NCBI GenBank assembly: GCA_910589105.1
Contig: CAJUST010000005.1
Span: 1 to 64,000, forward strand
Direction of reading: 5' to 3'
From: an uncultured Lachnospiraceae bacterium
Lineage (GTDB): Bacteria > Bacillota > Clostridia > Lachnospirales > Lachnospiraceae
DNA: 64,000 bases
Shown here: one piece after another, positions 35,521 to 43,425 of the stretch
How positions within the stretch are numbered: the first letter of the stretch is position 1
Layout of the letters: each line of letters begins with the position of its first letter
The notes under the pieces: model-generated
What the model saw: only the letters and a program-made list of their open reading frames with translations
Databases searched by the model: none
What the model was told of the DNA's origin: nothing
Translations under genes and position numbers: made by a program

Positions 35521-36252
35521 TTATACCCCTTTTGCCTTTCTCCGTAAAAACGCCTTATATTTCTCCATAATTTCTTTTTTCCTCAGCCTGCTAATTTTAA
35601 TGATTTTACTATCACTGAGCAAAATTTCTTCCCCCTTTTTCTCAAAATACTCTAAATGAACGAGATACGACTTATGGATACGCGCAAAATCCTCCCTAGG
35701 AAGTATATCCTCCCAAAATTTCATAGTCCTTCGAAACAGGTAGTTTCCTGTTTCTAATACCGCTAAAGTATATTTATCCTGAGCTTCAATATATTTAATC
35801 TGTTTTACCGGCAATAAAAAAATCTCACCATTTTCTTCCACTTCTAAAATTAAACCTCTTAGATCCAGCAGTGTTTTATCCATAACTTCCCTAAAAGTAT
35901 CCATATGGAGCGGCTTCAAAAGAAAACTAACCACATTTTTTCCAAAAGCTTCTAACATCCGTTCCTTATGGCTTGTTAGAAAAATAATTCTCGTCTGTTT
36001 CCGCTTCCTTTCAAAATAATTTTTTACGCTAATGCCATCTTGTTCCGGCATTTCAATATCCAGTAAAAGAATATCGAACTCATTATCAGATTCTATCAGA
36101 TCTTTTCCAGATGAATATACCTGAATATCCAGTTTTTCTATCAAAAAGCCCTCATTCTTTTTTTCCCTAAAAAATGTCTTGCACATTCTTTCTATATCTT
36201 TCCTACAATCCGCTTCATCATCACACATAGCCACTGTTATCCTAACGCCCAT
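35521..36252 (-). CDS. LytTR-family response regulator (AgrA-like)
   Basis: A 243-residue regulator: receiver domain with CDDEADCRKDI, phosphoacceptor Asp65 in ILLLDIEMPEQDG, T/S and Lys positions in IIFLTSHKE and FLLKPLHMDTF; then a LytTR domain with REDFARIHKSYLVHLEYFE and KIIKISRLRKKEIMEKY. The ribosome site is weak (AGGAA, 2 bases before the ATG). First gene of a two-gene operon with the kinase. Lower GC than the neighbouring luxS region. Confidence 0.92.
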   Translation of the reverse strand: MGVRITVAMCDDEADCRKDIERMCKTFFREKKNEGFLIEKLDIQVYSSGKDLIESDNEFDILLLDIEMPEQDGISVKNYFERKRKQTRIIFLTSHKERMLEAFGKNVVSFLLKPLHMDTFREVMDKTLLDLRGLILEVEENGEIFLLPVKQIKYIEAQDKYTLAVLETGNYLFRRTMKFWEDILPREDFARIHKSYLVHLEYFEKKGEEILLSDSKIIKISRLRKKEIMEKYKAFLRRKAKGV

Positions 36253-36353
36253 ATTCCTGATTTACCTTTCATAATTTTTTTCAAATTCCTTTCCCTATAC
36301 AGAATATATAATAATATTAATTCATAATTAAAGAGAATTCCATAGGTGATTCA

Positions 36354-36397
36354 TAAAAAAACGCCATCGGGCTTTTCTTTTGCCCGCGGCGTTTTTT
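36354..36397 (-). terminator. Terminator of the thioesterase gene
   Basis: Stem ACGCC..CGGGC with GCCCG..GGCGT (36361-36391) around a TTTTCTTTT loop, with T runs on both strands (seven on the minus strand), so probably bidirectional between the thioesterase stop and the LytTR promoter region. Confidence 0.85.
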
Positions 36398-36406
36398 GCA
36401 TTTTCA

Positions 36407-36793
36407 CTATTTTAATTTGGCATCTGCCTTAGCTTGAAATTTTTCTGCCTGAACCACGAAACGTTCATGCGTCCCTTCTCCGATTTTCTGGACTTCATCT
36501 TCCACTTCTACCTCAAACACAAGCCGCCTGCCGTCTACCGTAAGCAGTTTCGTTCTGCAAACGGCTTTCATTCCAACCGGAGTAGCCGCTAAATGTTTAA
36601 CATTTAAACTGGTTCCAACGGTTACGCATCCATTTTCTAATTCGCCCGCTACGCTTTTCCACGCCGTTTCCTCAATTAACTCTATCATGGCAGGCGTTGC
36701 AAACACCTGTAATGTCCCGCTCTTTCTCTGCTCTGCCGTAAGCTCTTTCGTCACTGACCGCTCGCCATACCCCGTCATTCCTGCCGCTAACAT
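36407..36793 (-). CDS. FlK-like thioesterase (hotdog fold)
   Basis: A 128-residue protein of the fluoroacetyl-CoA thioesterase (FlK)-like family, which is widespread in Clostridia as a generic acyl-CoA thioesterase. Features are VFATPAMIELIEETAW near residue 32, CVTVGTSLNVKHLAATPVGM in the middle and VFEVEVEDEVQKIGEGTHERFVV at the end, including the Thr, Glu and His used in hydrolysis. GGAGG stands before the ATG at 36793. The frame stays open 40 more codons upstream through a tandem repeat, which is judged noncoding. Confidence 0.85.
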   Translation of the reverse strand: MLAAGMTGYGERSVTKELTAEQRKSGTLQVFATPAMIELIEETAWKSVAGELENGCVTVGTSLNVKHLAATPVGMKAVCRTKLLTVDGRRLVFEVEVEDEVQKIGEGTHERFVVQAEKFQAKADAKLK

Positions 36794-36831
36794 ACTATTC
36801 CTCCCGTTTTGGTGTGATCTCCTGTCAAGGT

Positions 36832-36909
36832 AAATCAGAAAATCACTGCATTTTCTTCCTAAATTCGAATAAATCAGAAAATCACCACATTTTCTTCCTT
36901 TATTCAAAT
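36832..36909 (-). repeat. Two tandem 39-bp units upstream of the thioesterase gene
   Basis: Units 36832-36870 and 36871-36909 are identical at about 34 of 39 bases. Read on the coding (minus) strand each unit carries AGGAAGAAAATG, an SD-like box and an ATG with a two-codon frame before TGA. Confidence 0.85.
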
Positions 36910-36956
36910 ACAAGTAACTTCACAAAAATCTATCAGCCAGCGTTACCGCTTATAAT

Positions 36957-37433
36957 CTATTGATAATTCAGCCGTTCTTTCGTTAAATGGCGCAAAACTT
37001 CCTCGTAGAATCTGTCCGCCAGATAATTTGCCATCGGAAGATTCATATCCAGATAATTCCCACAATCTTTCGCGCGCGCCCCCGGCACTTCGTCGCGGTA
37101 ATCACGCATAAAGACAAACAGCTCCTTTAATAATGAAATAATATCCTCTGATTTATAATCGCCTGCTAAAATCAGGTAAAAACCTGTCCGGCATCCCATC
37201 GGGCCAAAGTACACGATTTTATCTTTATATTCTTTGTGGTTCCTTAAAAACGTTGCTCCAAGATGCTCAATCGTATGTACTTCCGCCGTATTCATAACCG
37301 GTTCAAAATTCGGCCGCGTCATGCGGATATCAAATGTCGTCACAACCTCCGCCCCGATATGGTCTTTGCGTGATACATAAACCCCCGGAAGCAATTTCAA
37401 ATGATCTACTGTAAAACTCGCTATTTTTTCCAT
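36957..37433 (-). CDS. luxS: S-ribosylhomocysteine lyase (LuxS)
   Basis: Cleaves S-ribosylhomocysteine to homocysteine and DPD, the AI-2 precursor. The metal-binding motif HTIEHLGATFLRNH (residues of about 53-66) and the GPMGCRTGFYLIL segment with the catalytic Cys, then AKDCGNYLDMNL, are diagnostic. Length 158 is normal. Its ATG overlaps the stop of mtnN (TAATG), so it is coupled to the enzyme that makes its substrate. Confidence 0.97.
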   Translation of the reverse strand: MEKIASFTVDHLKLLPGVYVSRKDHIGAEVVTTFDIRMTRPNFEPVMNTAEVHTIEHLGATFLRNHKEYKDKIVYFGPMGCRTGFYLILAGDYKSEDIISLLKELFVFMRDYRDEVPGARAKDCGNYLDMNLPMANYLADRFYEEVLRHLTKERLNYQ

Positions 37434-38125
37434 TATAACCTACCTGCCATTTCTACAATTAACCGAACAGAATGTTCAATCGCCTTTGCTTCAAATTCCG
37501 GATAATCCATTTGCGCGCTGTCGTCCGCTTTGTCGGAAATTGCCCGTACAATTAAAAACGGTTTGCCGTTTAAATATGCGGTATGCGCAATCGCCGCGCC
37601 CTCCATTTCCGTACAACAGCCGTCAAATGTCTCTACCAGCCATGCTTTCTTTTCTTTGCTGGAAATAAACTGATCGCCCGTTACGACTTTCCCTTCGTAC
37701 ACATGGATATCCGGATTGACTGCCTCGCAGCTTTCCCTTGCAACCCGCCTTAAGCGTTCATCTGCCATAAAACAGGACTCCGGCAAATCCGGTATCACCC
37801 CCGGGGCATAGCCAAGCGCCGCCACATCCATATCGTGTTCCACAGCGCCTGTCGCCAGCACAACGTCTCCAATATCAATTTTCGCCTGCAGGGAGCCCGC
37901 TATCCCCGTATTAATCACACAGCTTACCGGAAACCGGTCTATTAACGCCTGCGTGCAACATGCCGCGTTTACCTTTCCAACCCCTGCGCGCGCCACAACA
38001 ACATCTGCGCCATTTAATTTGCCTGCGTAAAATTCCATTGATGCTGCATTCGTAATCGTTACGTCCGTCATAAGTTCTTTCAATTTTGCCACTTCGGCAT
38101 CCATAGCCCCGATAATCCCTAACAT
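37433..38125 (-). CDS. mtnN: 5'-methylthioadenosine/S-adenosylhomocysteine nucleosidase
   Basis: Removes adenine from S-adenosylhomocysteine and methylthioadenosine, giving S-ribosylhomocysteine for LuxS. The 230-residue protein starts MLGIIGAMDAEVAKLKELM and has ARAGVGKVNAA, VINTGIAGSL, ATGDQFIS-type (VVTGDQFISS), the catalytic MEGAAIAHTAY and VRAISDKADDSAQMDY. It ends in the overlapping luxS start, forming a two-gene activated methyl cycle operon. Confidence 0.97.
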   Translation of the reverse strand: MLGIIGAMDAEVAKLKELMTDVTITNAASMEFYAGKLNGADVVVARAGVGKVNAACCTQALIDRFPVSCVINTGIAGSLQAKIDIGDVVLATGAVEHDMDVAALGYAPGVIPDLPESCFMADERLRRVARESCEAVNPDIHVYEGKVVTGDQFISSKEKKAWLVETFDGCCTEMEGAAIAHTAYLNGKPFLIVRAISDKADDSAQMDYPEFEAKAIEHSVRLIVEMAGRL

Positions 38126-38151
38126 AATGTTTCCCCTTCTTAAAATTAGAT

Positions 38152-38790
38152 TTAGTCCTTCGTAATTTTTAATAACGTTAAAACAGGCTCGCCATCTTTA
38201 TTTTTCAGAACCAGCATATCATCTGTGGCTTCATACAGATAGTTTGCGCTGCCTGCATGGTCGATTAGCGTCATCTGCGTCTTATCGGCAAAATAACGTT
38301 CTGTAATCTGCATAGCGATGCTTCCGTCTTTTTGGAAAATATACTGATAGCTGTCCCCGTCATGCCCGATTTGGTATGTGCCGTCAAAGTTGGAATTTTC
38401 CAAAAGCCCATGCTCTCCATTCAGAAGATACAGTTCCATCGGTTTGGATTCTAAGTCAAATTCTTCCGTCGACAACGTCAATAGCACTGCCCCTTTTTCT
38501 TCCGTTACTAAATATTCCGTAAAATTATAATCCTCCGGCAGCTCCCGTTTCGTATCGTCCAGGCAAATCCTGACAATGGGTTTCCCATCTTCATTTTCCC
38601 CCAGTTCATAAATGCCTGTATGCCAGACATATAAGCTGCTGTCTTTTGTAAAATGAAATTCCATGTTTTCTGCGCCTTTTAAGCGGTAAGCATCCTGAAA
38701 AATCACTTCAGACACAGGATTTTTTGCCCCGCCGCATCCGGCTAAAAACAATGTCATGGTTAATACTGCAAGGCTCGCCAACCTGAGCAT
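38152..38790 (-). CDS. Lipoprotein of unknown function
   Basis: A 212-residue exported lipoprotein. The signal peptide (residues 1-18) ends in lipobox LAGC with Gly-Gly after the Cys. The rest is predicted beta-rich with repeated W/Y and D/G turns (YVWHTGIYELGENEDG, YQIGHDGDSYQYIFQKDGS). No family is recognised. It ends 26 bases before mtnN on the same strand and could be co-transcribed with mtnN-luxS. GAGGTGG precedes the ATG. Confidence 0.75.
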   Translation of the reverse strand: MLRLASLAVLTMTLFLAGCGGAKNPVSEVIFQDAYRLKGAENMEFHFTKDSSLYVWHTGIYELGENEDGKPIVRICLDDTKRELPEDYNFTEYLVTEEKGAVLLTLSTEEFDLESKPMELYLLNGEHGLLENSNFDGTYQIGHDGDSYQYIFQKDGSIAMQITERYFADKTQMTLIDHAGSANYLYEATDDMLVLKNKDGEPVLTLLKITKD

Positions 38791-38894
38791 TCCGCCACCT
38801 CATTTATAAGATTTTTTTTATCATAGCATATTCTTTCAGAAAACACAAACCCCATTCCATATCGTCAAAAATCAAACTGCGCAACACGCTTCCG

Positions 38895-39869
38895 TTAATT
38901 TTGGTACCGGATTTGCTCTTTTTGGATTACCGGATAACTGATTGGCCCATTTCCCTCTAAGTTTTCCCTGAACAGACGCACCGCTGAAATTTGATGGTTT
39001 TGATATGTGGTATAATAATAAATTCCCTGGGTCGCATTATAGCAGGAAGTGTAAATGGTCGTTTCGTAAGCGCCATCTTCCGTAATACAGCATCCCTTTT
39101 GCTGTTCAACAGATCCTAATATATGGAAAAATTGGCTCACGCTCTCTAATTCGGAATCGCCGCAGACCGAGTTCATTTTCACAAACGCCGCCCGGATAAA
39201 ACGGGATTGGGAAGATAAATCCCCCGGAAGGCCGATTCCCCCCATCCCCCTGCAGTAAGTGGAAAGTTTCAATTTATTTGAAAATAAATTTTCAGGCGGT
39301 TTCGGGGAGATGTGCATATAATTGTTTAACTGGAACGCCTGTTCTTGAAAGGGCGGGTTATTGGTAAGCACGCCCGCCACATTGTCGTAAATGTGAAGGC
39401 CTGTTTTAACGGATTCCACTGTAATAGCTTCTGTTTCGTCCGCTATAATCCAGTGAAGCTGCGCAACTGGAAGCTCTGGAAGGAGCGTCTGGTTCGTTAG
39501 ATTAATTGTTTTTAACAGTTCCTTTGCTTCATTAACGGAAGCGGACTGGGATAAAATCCATGGAATAAACTCATAAACAGCAATATTGTCTTTCTCGGGC
39601 GCGATTTGATTATAATGCGCATTGCCTACAAAATTTAAGCCTGCCATGCCTACGCCCATTTCATTAACTGCATCGTAAAACAACGGAACGCCCTGTTCAA
39701 AATGCGCTGTTCCGATTATGGCATAATGCCGCTTTATGGCGTCTAAATTGCGAAACGGAATACAGTAATTGCGGGGAAGAACCGTGATCTTTTCCCCATA
39801 AGAATCGTCATTATCTAATGTCCTGCCAAAATAAAAATCTTTCGTTTTATAAACTGCCGCTGTACACAT
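38895..39869 (-). CDS. bsh: Choloylglycine hydrolase family (probable bile salt hydrolase)
   Basis: An Ntn-hydrolase of 324 residues that would deconjugate glycine- or taurine-linked bile acids. The nucleophile is Cys2, exposed after Met1 removal (MCTAAVYK). Further active-site residues are Arg16 and Asp19 in GRTLDNDDSYGE, Asn in VLTNNPPFQEQ, and Arg in SSQSRFIRAAF; the LPGDLSS segment is typical of bile salt hydrolases. The related penicillin V acylases cannot be fully excluded. GGAGG precedes the ATG. It marks a gut lifestyle. Confidence 0.9.
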   Translation of the reverse strand: MCTAAVYKTKDFYFGRTLDNDDSYGEKITVLPRNYCIPFRNLDAIKRHYAIIGTAHFEQGVPLFYDAVNEMGVGMAGLNFVGNAHYNQIAPEKDNIAVYEFIPWILSQSASVNEAKELLKTINLTNQTLLPELPVAQLHWIIADETEAITVESVKTGLHIYDNVAGVLTNNPPFQEQAFQLNNYMHISPKPPENLFSNKLKLSTYCRGMGGIGLPGDLSSQSRFIRAAFVKMNSVCGDSELESVSQFFHILGSVEQQKGCCITEDGAYETTIYTSCYNATQGIYYYTTYQNHQISAVRLFRENLEGNGPISYPVIQKEQIRYQN

Positions 39870-39962
39870 TCTAAAACCTCCATTTTTTGATTTCTGTTCT
39901 TATTATAACCGAAACCGGCCTATTTCATCTTATGAATTATTCTTTGTCTACACGATAAAAAC

Positions 39963-40002
39963 ATGCGGTTTCAGGAAAATTTATTTTCCGTTGAAACCGC
40001 AT
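39963..40002 (-). terminator. Terminator of the XRE/TPR regulator gene
   Basis: Stem ATGCGGTTTCA (39963-39973) with TGAAACCGCAT (39992-40002), followed on the minus strand by GTTTTTATC. Confidence 0.8.
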
Positions 40003-40033
40003 GGCAATCGGGGATTATCTTTTGTATACTACA

Positions 40034-40957
40034 TTATAAAGTTACATATATGGGTTCTCTTGCTTTGTATAGTTCTTCAAAGCTCCCATATCCTCTGTAC
40101 TCCTCTGTCACGTCGAGAATTGATTCAGCCTGCCGCCTGAATTTCACGGCCGTCCTATGATTCCCAACGGCAGCCATGCATCGCGCTTTTATACAAAGCA
40201 AATGCGGCAGTATGGCATATTTGCCCGTAATATGGCAAATTTGTATGCCATTTTCACATTGCCTGACTGCCTCTTGGAATCGTCCTGCCTTTTCTAAAAG
40301 CCACGCCAGATTGCCAAAAATCATTGGAGCGGTTTTCATTGCTTCTATTGTCTCTAATCCCTGTTTTTCCATGTGGCGTTTTAAGAAATAAAAAATAGAA
40401 AAAGCCGCATCCGCGTCCTGATGTTTTGCATAGGCAATCGCCATATTGATAAAGATATAAATTTCATCATAAGTCAGCATAATGGATTTTTTCGCGCCGC
40501 TTAACCGTTCCTTATAATCAGGTAGCGTTAGCGAGAGCGCCTGTTTGAGCATTGGCAGCGTATATTCCTCATCTTCTTTTGCAATCGCATGATATATTGC
40601 TGTCGTATACCCTTCGAACTGCCTGCAAAAGATATTTTTATCGTTCTTTACAATCCGGTATTGATCTATTGCCGCCTTTGCCTCACGCAGCCTGTGAAAC
40701 TCCAATTCATGCAGAATCTGTTTACAAAGCCTTGAACGCAGCATTTCCACTTTTGTATCGCAGGCAACCCATACGTGATGAAGCCCCGGCATTCTGCTGC
40801 ACAATGCTTCAAACACCTGCTTAGACACAACTGCGCGTCCATTTTCTATTCTAGACAATGTTCCTGCTGTACAAATTCCATAAGACAATTCCTCTTGTGT
40901 GCATCCAAGCCGGTTGCGCATTTCCCGTATTGCATCCCCCATGCCATATGTCGGCAT
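40034..40957 (-). CDS. XRE-family regulator with C-terminal TPR-like repeats
   Basis: A 307-residue protein. Residues of about 6-65 form a Cro/C1 helix-turn-helix (AIREMRNRLGCTQEELSYG, TAGTLSRIENGR). The rest is all-helical with TPR-like units (EIYIFINMAIAYAKHQDADAAF, FGNLAWLLEKAGRFQEAVRQCENGI). This layout is shared with peptide-sensing RRNPP/Rgg-type regulators, so a peptide ligand is possible but unproven. AAAGGAGGAG precedes the ATG at 40957. It is a single-gene unit with its own terminator. Confidence 0.85.
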   Translation of the reverse strand: MPTYGMGDAIREMRNRLGCTQEELSYGICTAGTLSRIENGRAVVSKQVFEALCSRMPGLHHVWVACDTKVEMLRSRLCKQILHELEFHRLREAKAAIDQYRIVKNDKNIFCRQFEGYTTAIYHAIAKEDEEYTLPMLKQALSLTLPDYKERLSGAKKSIMLTYDEIYIFINMAIAYAKHQDADAAFSIFYFLKRHMEKQGLETIEAMKTAPMIFGNLAWLLEKAGRFQEAVRQCENGIQICHITGKYAILPHLLCIKARCMAAVGNHRTAVKFRRQAESILDVTEEYRGYGSFEELYKAREPIYVTL

Positions 40958-41087
40958 ATTTTCTCCTCCTTTAACTGTCCCCGATAATATAAATATAAAC
41001 AATATTTATTACTAATTCAATCGGCGTATTGGTAAAAAATTTTCAATTTGCATATTCTAATTTCTACCAAATATGCGAGGGGATGCT

Positions 41088-41130
41088 TAAAAAACGCAGT
41101 TCTGCCACTTTCCATGACAGAACTGCGTTT
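41088..41130 (-). terminator. Terminator of the PadR-DUF1700-DUF4097-PspC operon
   Basis: A 13-bp perfect stem AAACGCAGTTCTG (41092-41104) with CAGAACTGCGTTT (41118-41130), followed by a T run on the minus strand. Confidence 0.9.
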
Positions 41131-41200
41131 AACTGTTCCATATGATATTTTTATCTTCTCAAAATAGTCCTATTTCCCTATTTAAATAGGGTTTATCCAA

Positions 41201-41389
41201 TTAATAGGGTCTATCCGGCATAATCACTGCCGCAACAATATAAAACAGCAGCCCGCTTCCCCAGCCGCAGATAAGCAGCAGGCACAACAGCCTTATCACA
41301 GTCGGATCGATATTAAAATATTCTCCAATTCCCCCGCAAACGCCGCAGATCACTCTGTTTTCCCTAGATTTATATAATTTTTTATCCAT
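41201..41389 (-). CDS. PspC domain membrane protein
   Basis: A 62-residue protein that is essentially one PspC domain: KLYKSRENRVICGVCGGIGEYF, then DPTVIRLLCLLLICGWG and a hydrophobic segment LLFYIVAAVIMP. PspC proteins act in envelope stress sensing. It is last in a four-gene operon after DUF4097, a common partner. The stop of DUF4097 lies 3 bases before its ATG, and AGGAGG lies inside that gene's end. Confidence 0.92.
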   Translation of the reverse strand: MDKKLYKSRENRVICGVCGGIGEYFNIDPTVIRLLCLLLICGWGSGLLFYIVAAVIMPDRPY

Positions 41390-41391
41390 GC

Positions 41392-42330
41392 CTAATCCTC
41401 CTTCGTCGTTACATTCAGTTCCCCTAATCCGCAGTCTAAACGGATTTCGGCGCCATTATTATTTCCAATTTTTTGCTTCGTCCCCATGGAAGAAAATTCC
41501 TGCTCATTGAGGCATATACTGCCAAGCCCACAGGACAATTCAAAATCATATGCGGATTTTGGCTGATCCAAATTTAATTCAACACTCCCCATTCCACAGG
41601 AAATGTCCGCTTCATCTGTCACAGTCCCGGAAAGCGCAGCTTCGCCCATTCCGCATTCTACATCGAGAGAAGCCGCCAAAAACTGCCCCACTTGCAGACT
41701 GCCTGCTCCAATGTCCGCTTTGATTTCACCATCTGATGTAAGAAGCGCCGCATTGATTTCCCCTGCGTCTACGTTCAGGCTAATTTCATTTGCCGTAAGA
41801 GAATGTGAAATTTCCGCCGAGCCCGCGTCCGTCTTAATCTCTACTTCATCAAACGCTTTCCCTTCCGGTATAGAAACAGTCACCTTTATTTTAGAGTGAA
41901 TCAAGGAACCTAACTTCCTTATGCCAATAGACGATTTATCTTTTAAAATGATTTCACCATCTTCATTTTCACAGGTATAGGCGTTCCGTTTCGTGGCGTC
42001 GATATTGATTTTAATCTGATCCGTATCCCCTGTTACAAGATATACCTCTCCATACTTAATGTCAATATCCAGACCATTCACTTCCTCTGCCGGAAACGTT
42101 TTATCTAACATTCCTTTTTCTACTTCTATATCCCCGTAGTCTTCCTCATCTCCATAATATACGCTCCACTTTCCGATATGCCAATTTCCAAGATGAATGC
42201 CTTCGTTTTCCACATATTTCATGGCTTCCCTTGCGCCGCTGCCAAGCGCCACTCCTGCGCACAGGCAAATCCCTCCGACGCATCCCAATGCAAGGCAGAT
42301 AATCAAACATACTTTTGCAAAACTTCTCAA
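41392..42330 (-). CDS. DUF4097 beta-repeat protein, membrane anchored
   Basis: A 312-residue protein. A hydrophobic N-terminal segment (about residues 7-30) is followed by a right-handed beta-repeat region of the DUF4097 type, with recurring patterns such as VEIKTDAGSAEISH, SLNVDAGEINAAL and ADISCGMGSVELNL, and DCGLGELNV at the end. These proteins occur beside PspC and DUF1700 and are thought to act in envelope stress. It overlaps DUF1700 by four bases (ATGA). Confidence 0.88.
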   Translation of the reverse strand: MRSFAKVCLIICLALGCVGGICLCAGVALGSGAREAMKYVENEGIHLGNWHIGKWSVYYGDEEDYGDIEVEKGMLDKTFPAEEVNGLDIDIKYGEVYLVTGDTDQIKINIDATKRNAYTCENEDGEIILKDKSSIGIRKLGSLIHSKIKVTVSIPEGKAFDEVEIKTDAGSAEISHSLTANEISLNVDAGEINAALLTSDGEIKADIGAGSLQVGQFLAASLDVECGMGEAALSGTVTDEADISCGMGSVELNLDQPKSAYDFELSCGLGSICLNEQEFSSMGTKQKIGNNNGAEIRLDCGLGELNVTTKED

Positions 42331-42941
42331 ATCGATGCACCCCTTTTCTGAAATGGTCTTTTACAGATTCTCACGATTGCCCTTATAATCCACGGCAATG
42401 TCCTTCCAACGACATAGACGGCCAGAACCATTCCCAGTATGGAAACTGCAAGGGCGAGCAATCCTATTCCAAGTAAAATCAGCCCGATTGCCGGCAGCCC
42501 TCCAAGAATCTGCGCTATGCCGACGCCGGAAAAAATAATTCCTGTCAGCATAAGCGCGCCGACTAGGGCAACTACGCAAACTGCAAGCGCAAAAATACAG
42601 CAAATCCCTGCCATAAGAATCCCAAAAGCGGCAGCGGCAAATCCTACCCACACCGGAAACGTAAAGATCAAAAGAAGTATAATCCACAGATTCCACCGTG
42701 TCTTGCTTCCGGTTTCCTGTTTCACAAATGTATATCTTTCATAATCTTCTCCAAATAAATTCTTTTTTATGCTTGCCGCAACTTCTTCCGGAGAACCTAA
42801 TTCCTCTATAATGGAAGCTTCTTTCTCCGGCCCGGCATCTTCAAAGTAATTCCGGTAATATTCTAAGGCTTCCCATCGTTCGCCTTCCGGAATGTCAGAA
42901 AGCAGCCTTTCTAACTGCCTAAGAAATTCTTCTCTGTTCAT
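42327..42941 (-). CDS. DUF1700 (HAAS) membrane protein
   Basis: A 204-residue protein. Residues 1-80 form the HAAS/DUF1700 helical domain (EEFLRQLERLLSDIPEGE, EALEYYRNYFEDAGPEKE, IIEELGSPEEVAASI). The remainder has three or four hydrophobic segments rich in Gly/Ile/Leu. DUF1700 genes typically follow a PadR regulator and are thought to work with it in signalling. Four-base overlaps with both neighbours indicate translational coupling along the operon. Confidence 0.9.
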   Translation of the reverse strand: MNREEFLRQLERLLSDIPEGERWEALEYYRNYFEDAGPEKEASIIEELGSPEEVAASIKKNLFGEDYERYTFVKQETGSKTRWNLWIILLLIFTFPVWVGFAAAAFGILMAGICCIFALAVCVVALVGALMLTGIIFSGVGIAQILGGLPAIGLILLGIGLLALAVSILGMVLAVYVVGRTLPWIIRAIVRICKRPFQKRGASI

Positions 42942-43261
42942 GCCTGCTCCTCTCCCAATAATAACTCCGATATTTTAGATGAATACCCTGTCCATTCTAT
43001 CTTATATTCTTCCAGCTTCACCGCTCCGGCTTTCGTCAGTTTATAATACCTGCGGTTCCTGCCGCCGCATTCTACGTCATAGACAATTAAATATTCATTT
43101 TTTTGCAGCCGCCGTAAAACCGGATATAGTGTGGACTCAGATATTTCAATGGCTCTGCGGACGTCTTGGGTAATCCGGTAACCATAAGTTCCTTCTGTTT
43201 CTTTTGAGACAACTGCCAGAACGATTGCATCCAGTAACGCTGCCCCTACGCCAAATGCCAT
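42938..43261 (-). CDS. PadR-family transcriptional regulator
   Basis: A 107-residue winged-helix regulator: LDAIVLAVVSKETEGTYGYRIT, then RAIEISESTLYPVLRRLQKNEYL and YYKLTKAGAVKLEEYKIEW. First gene of the operon that continues through DUF1700, DUF4097 and PspC; such PadR proteins usually repress their own operon. GGAGTGGTG lies before the ATG. Upstream, two identical TATAATATTATTTT copies frame the promoter as candidate operators. Confidence 0.93.
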   Translation of the reverse strand: MAFGVGAALLDAIVLAVVSKETEGTYGYRITQDVRRAIEISESTLYPVLRRLQKNEYLIVYDVECGGRNRRYYKLTKAGAVKLEEYKIEWTGYSSKISELLLGEEQA

Positions 43262-43278
43262 TTCACCACTCCTTTTTG

Positions 43279-43331
43279 TATAATATTATTTTATGATTAA
43301 TACTATACATCATATAATATTATTTTGTCAA
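43279..43331 (-). promoter_or_regulatory. PadR operon promoter with repeated palindromic operator candidates
   Basis: On the minus strand TTGACA (43331-43326), an 18-base spacer and TATAGT (43307-43302). Identical 14-mers TATAATATTATTTT lie at 43279-43292 and 43313-43326, 34 bp apart, about three helical turns. Each contains the palindrome ATAATATTAT. One overlaps the spacer, the other lies downstream of the start, a good layout for autorepression. Confidence 0.6.
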
Positions 43332-43353
43332 TAGATCCAGAAAAAAGTTTTCA

Positions 43354-43382
43354 TTGTGAAATCCCACTAAAAATGCTATAAT
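43354..43382 (+). promoter_or_regulatory. Promoter of putP
   Basis: TTGTGA (43354-43359), a 17-base spacer and consensus TATAAT (43377-43382), 43 bases before the start codon. Confidence 0.75.
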
Positions 43383-43425
43383 AACGTGTCTTTACTATCG
43401 GGTAAACATAAAAAAGGAGGAAACT

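Noticed and set aside
34210..36252. Complete agr quorum-sensing locus
   Set aside because: Kinase and regulator are AgrC/AgrA-like, but no AgrB protease or AgrD peptide was found in the neighbouring sequence.
36407..36913. Longer thioesterase starting at 36913
   Set aside because: The extra 40 codons are the translation of the 39-bp tandem repeat; the ATG at 36793 has a strong ribosome site.
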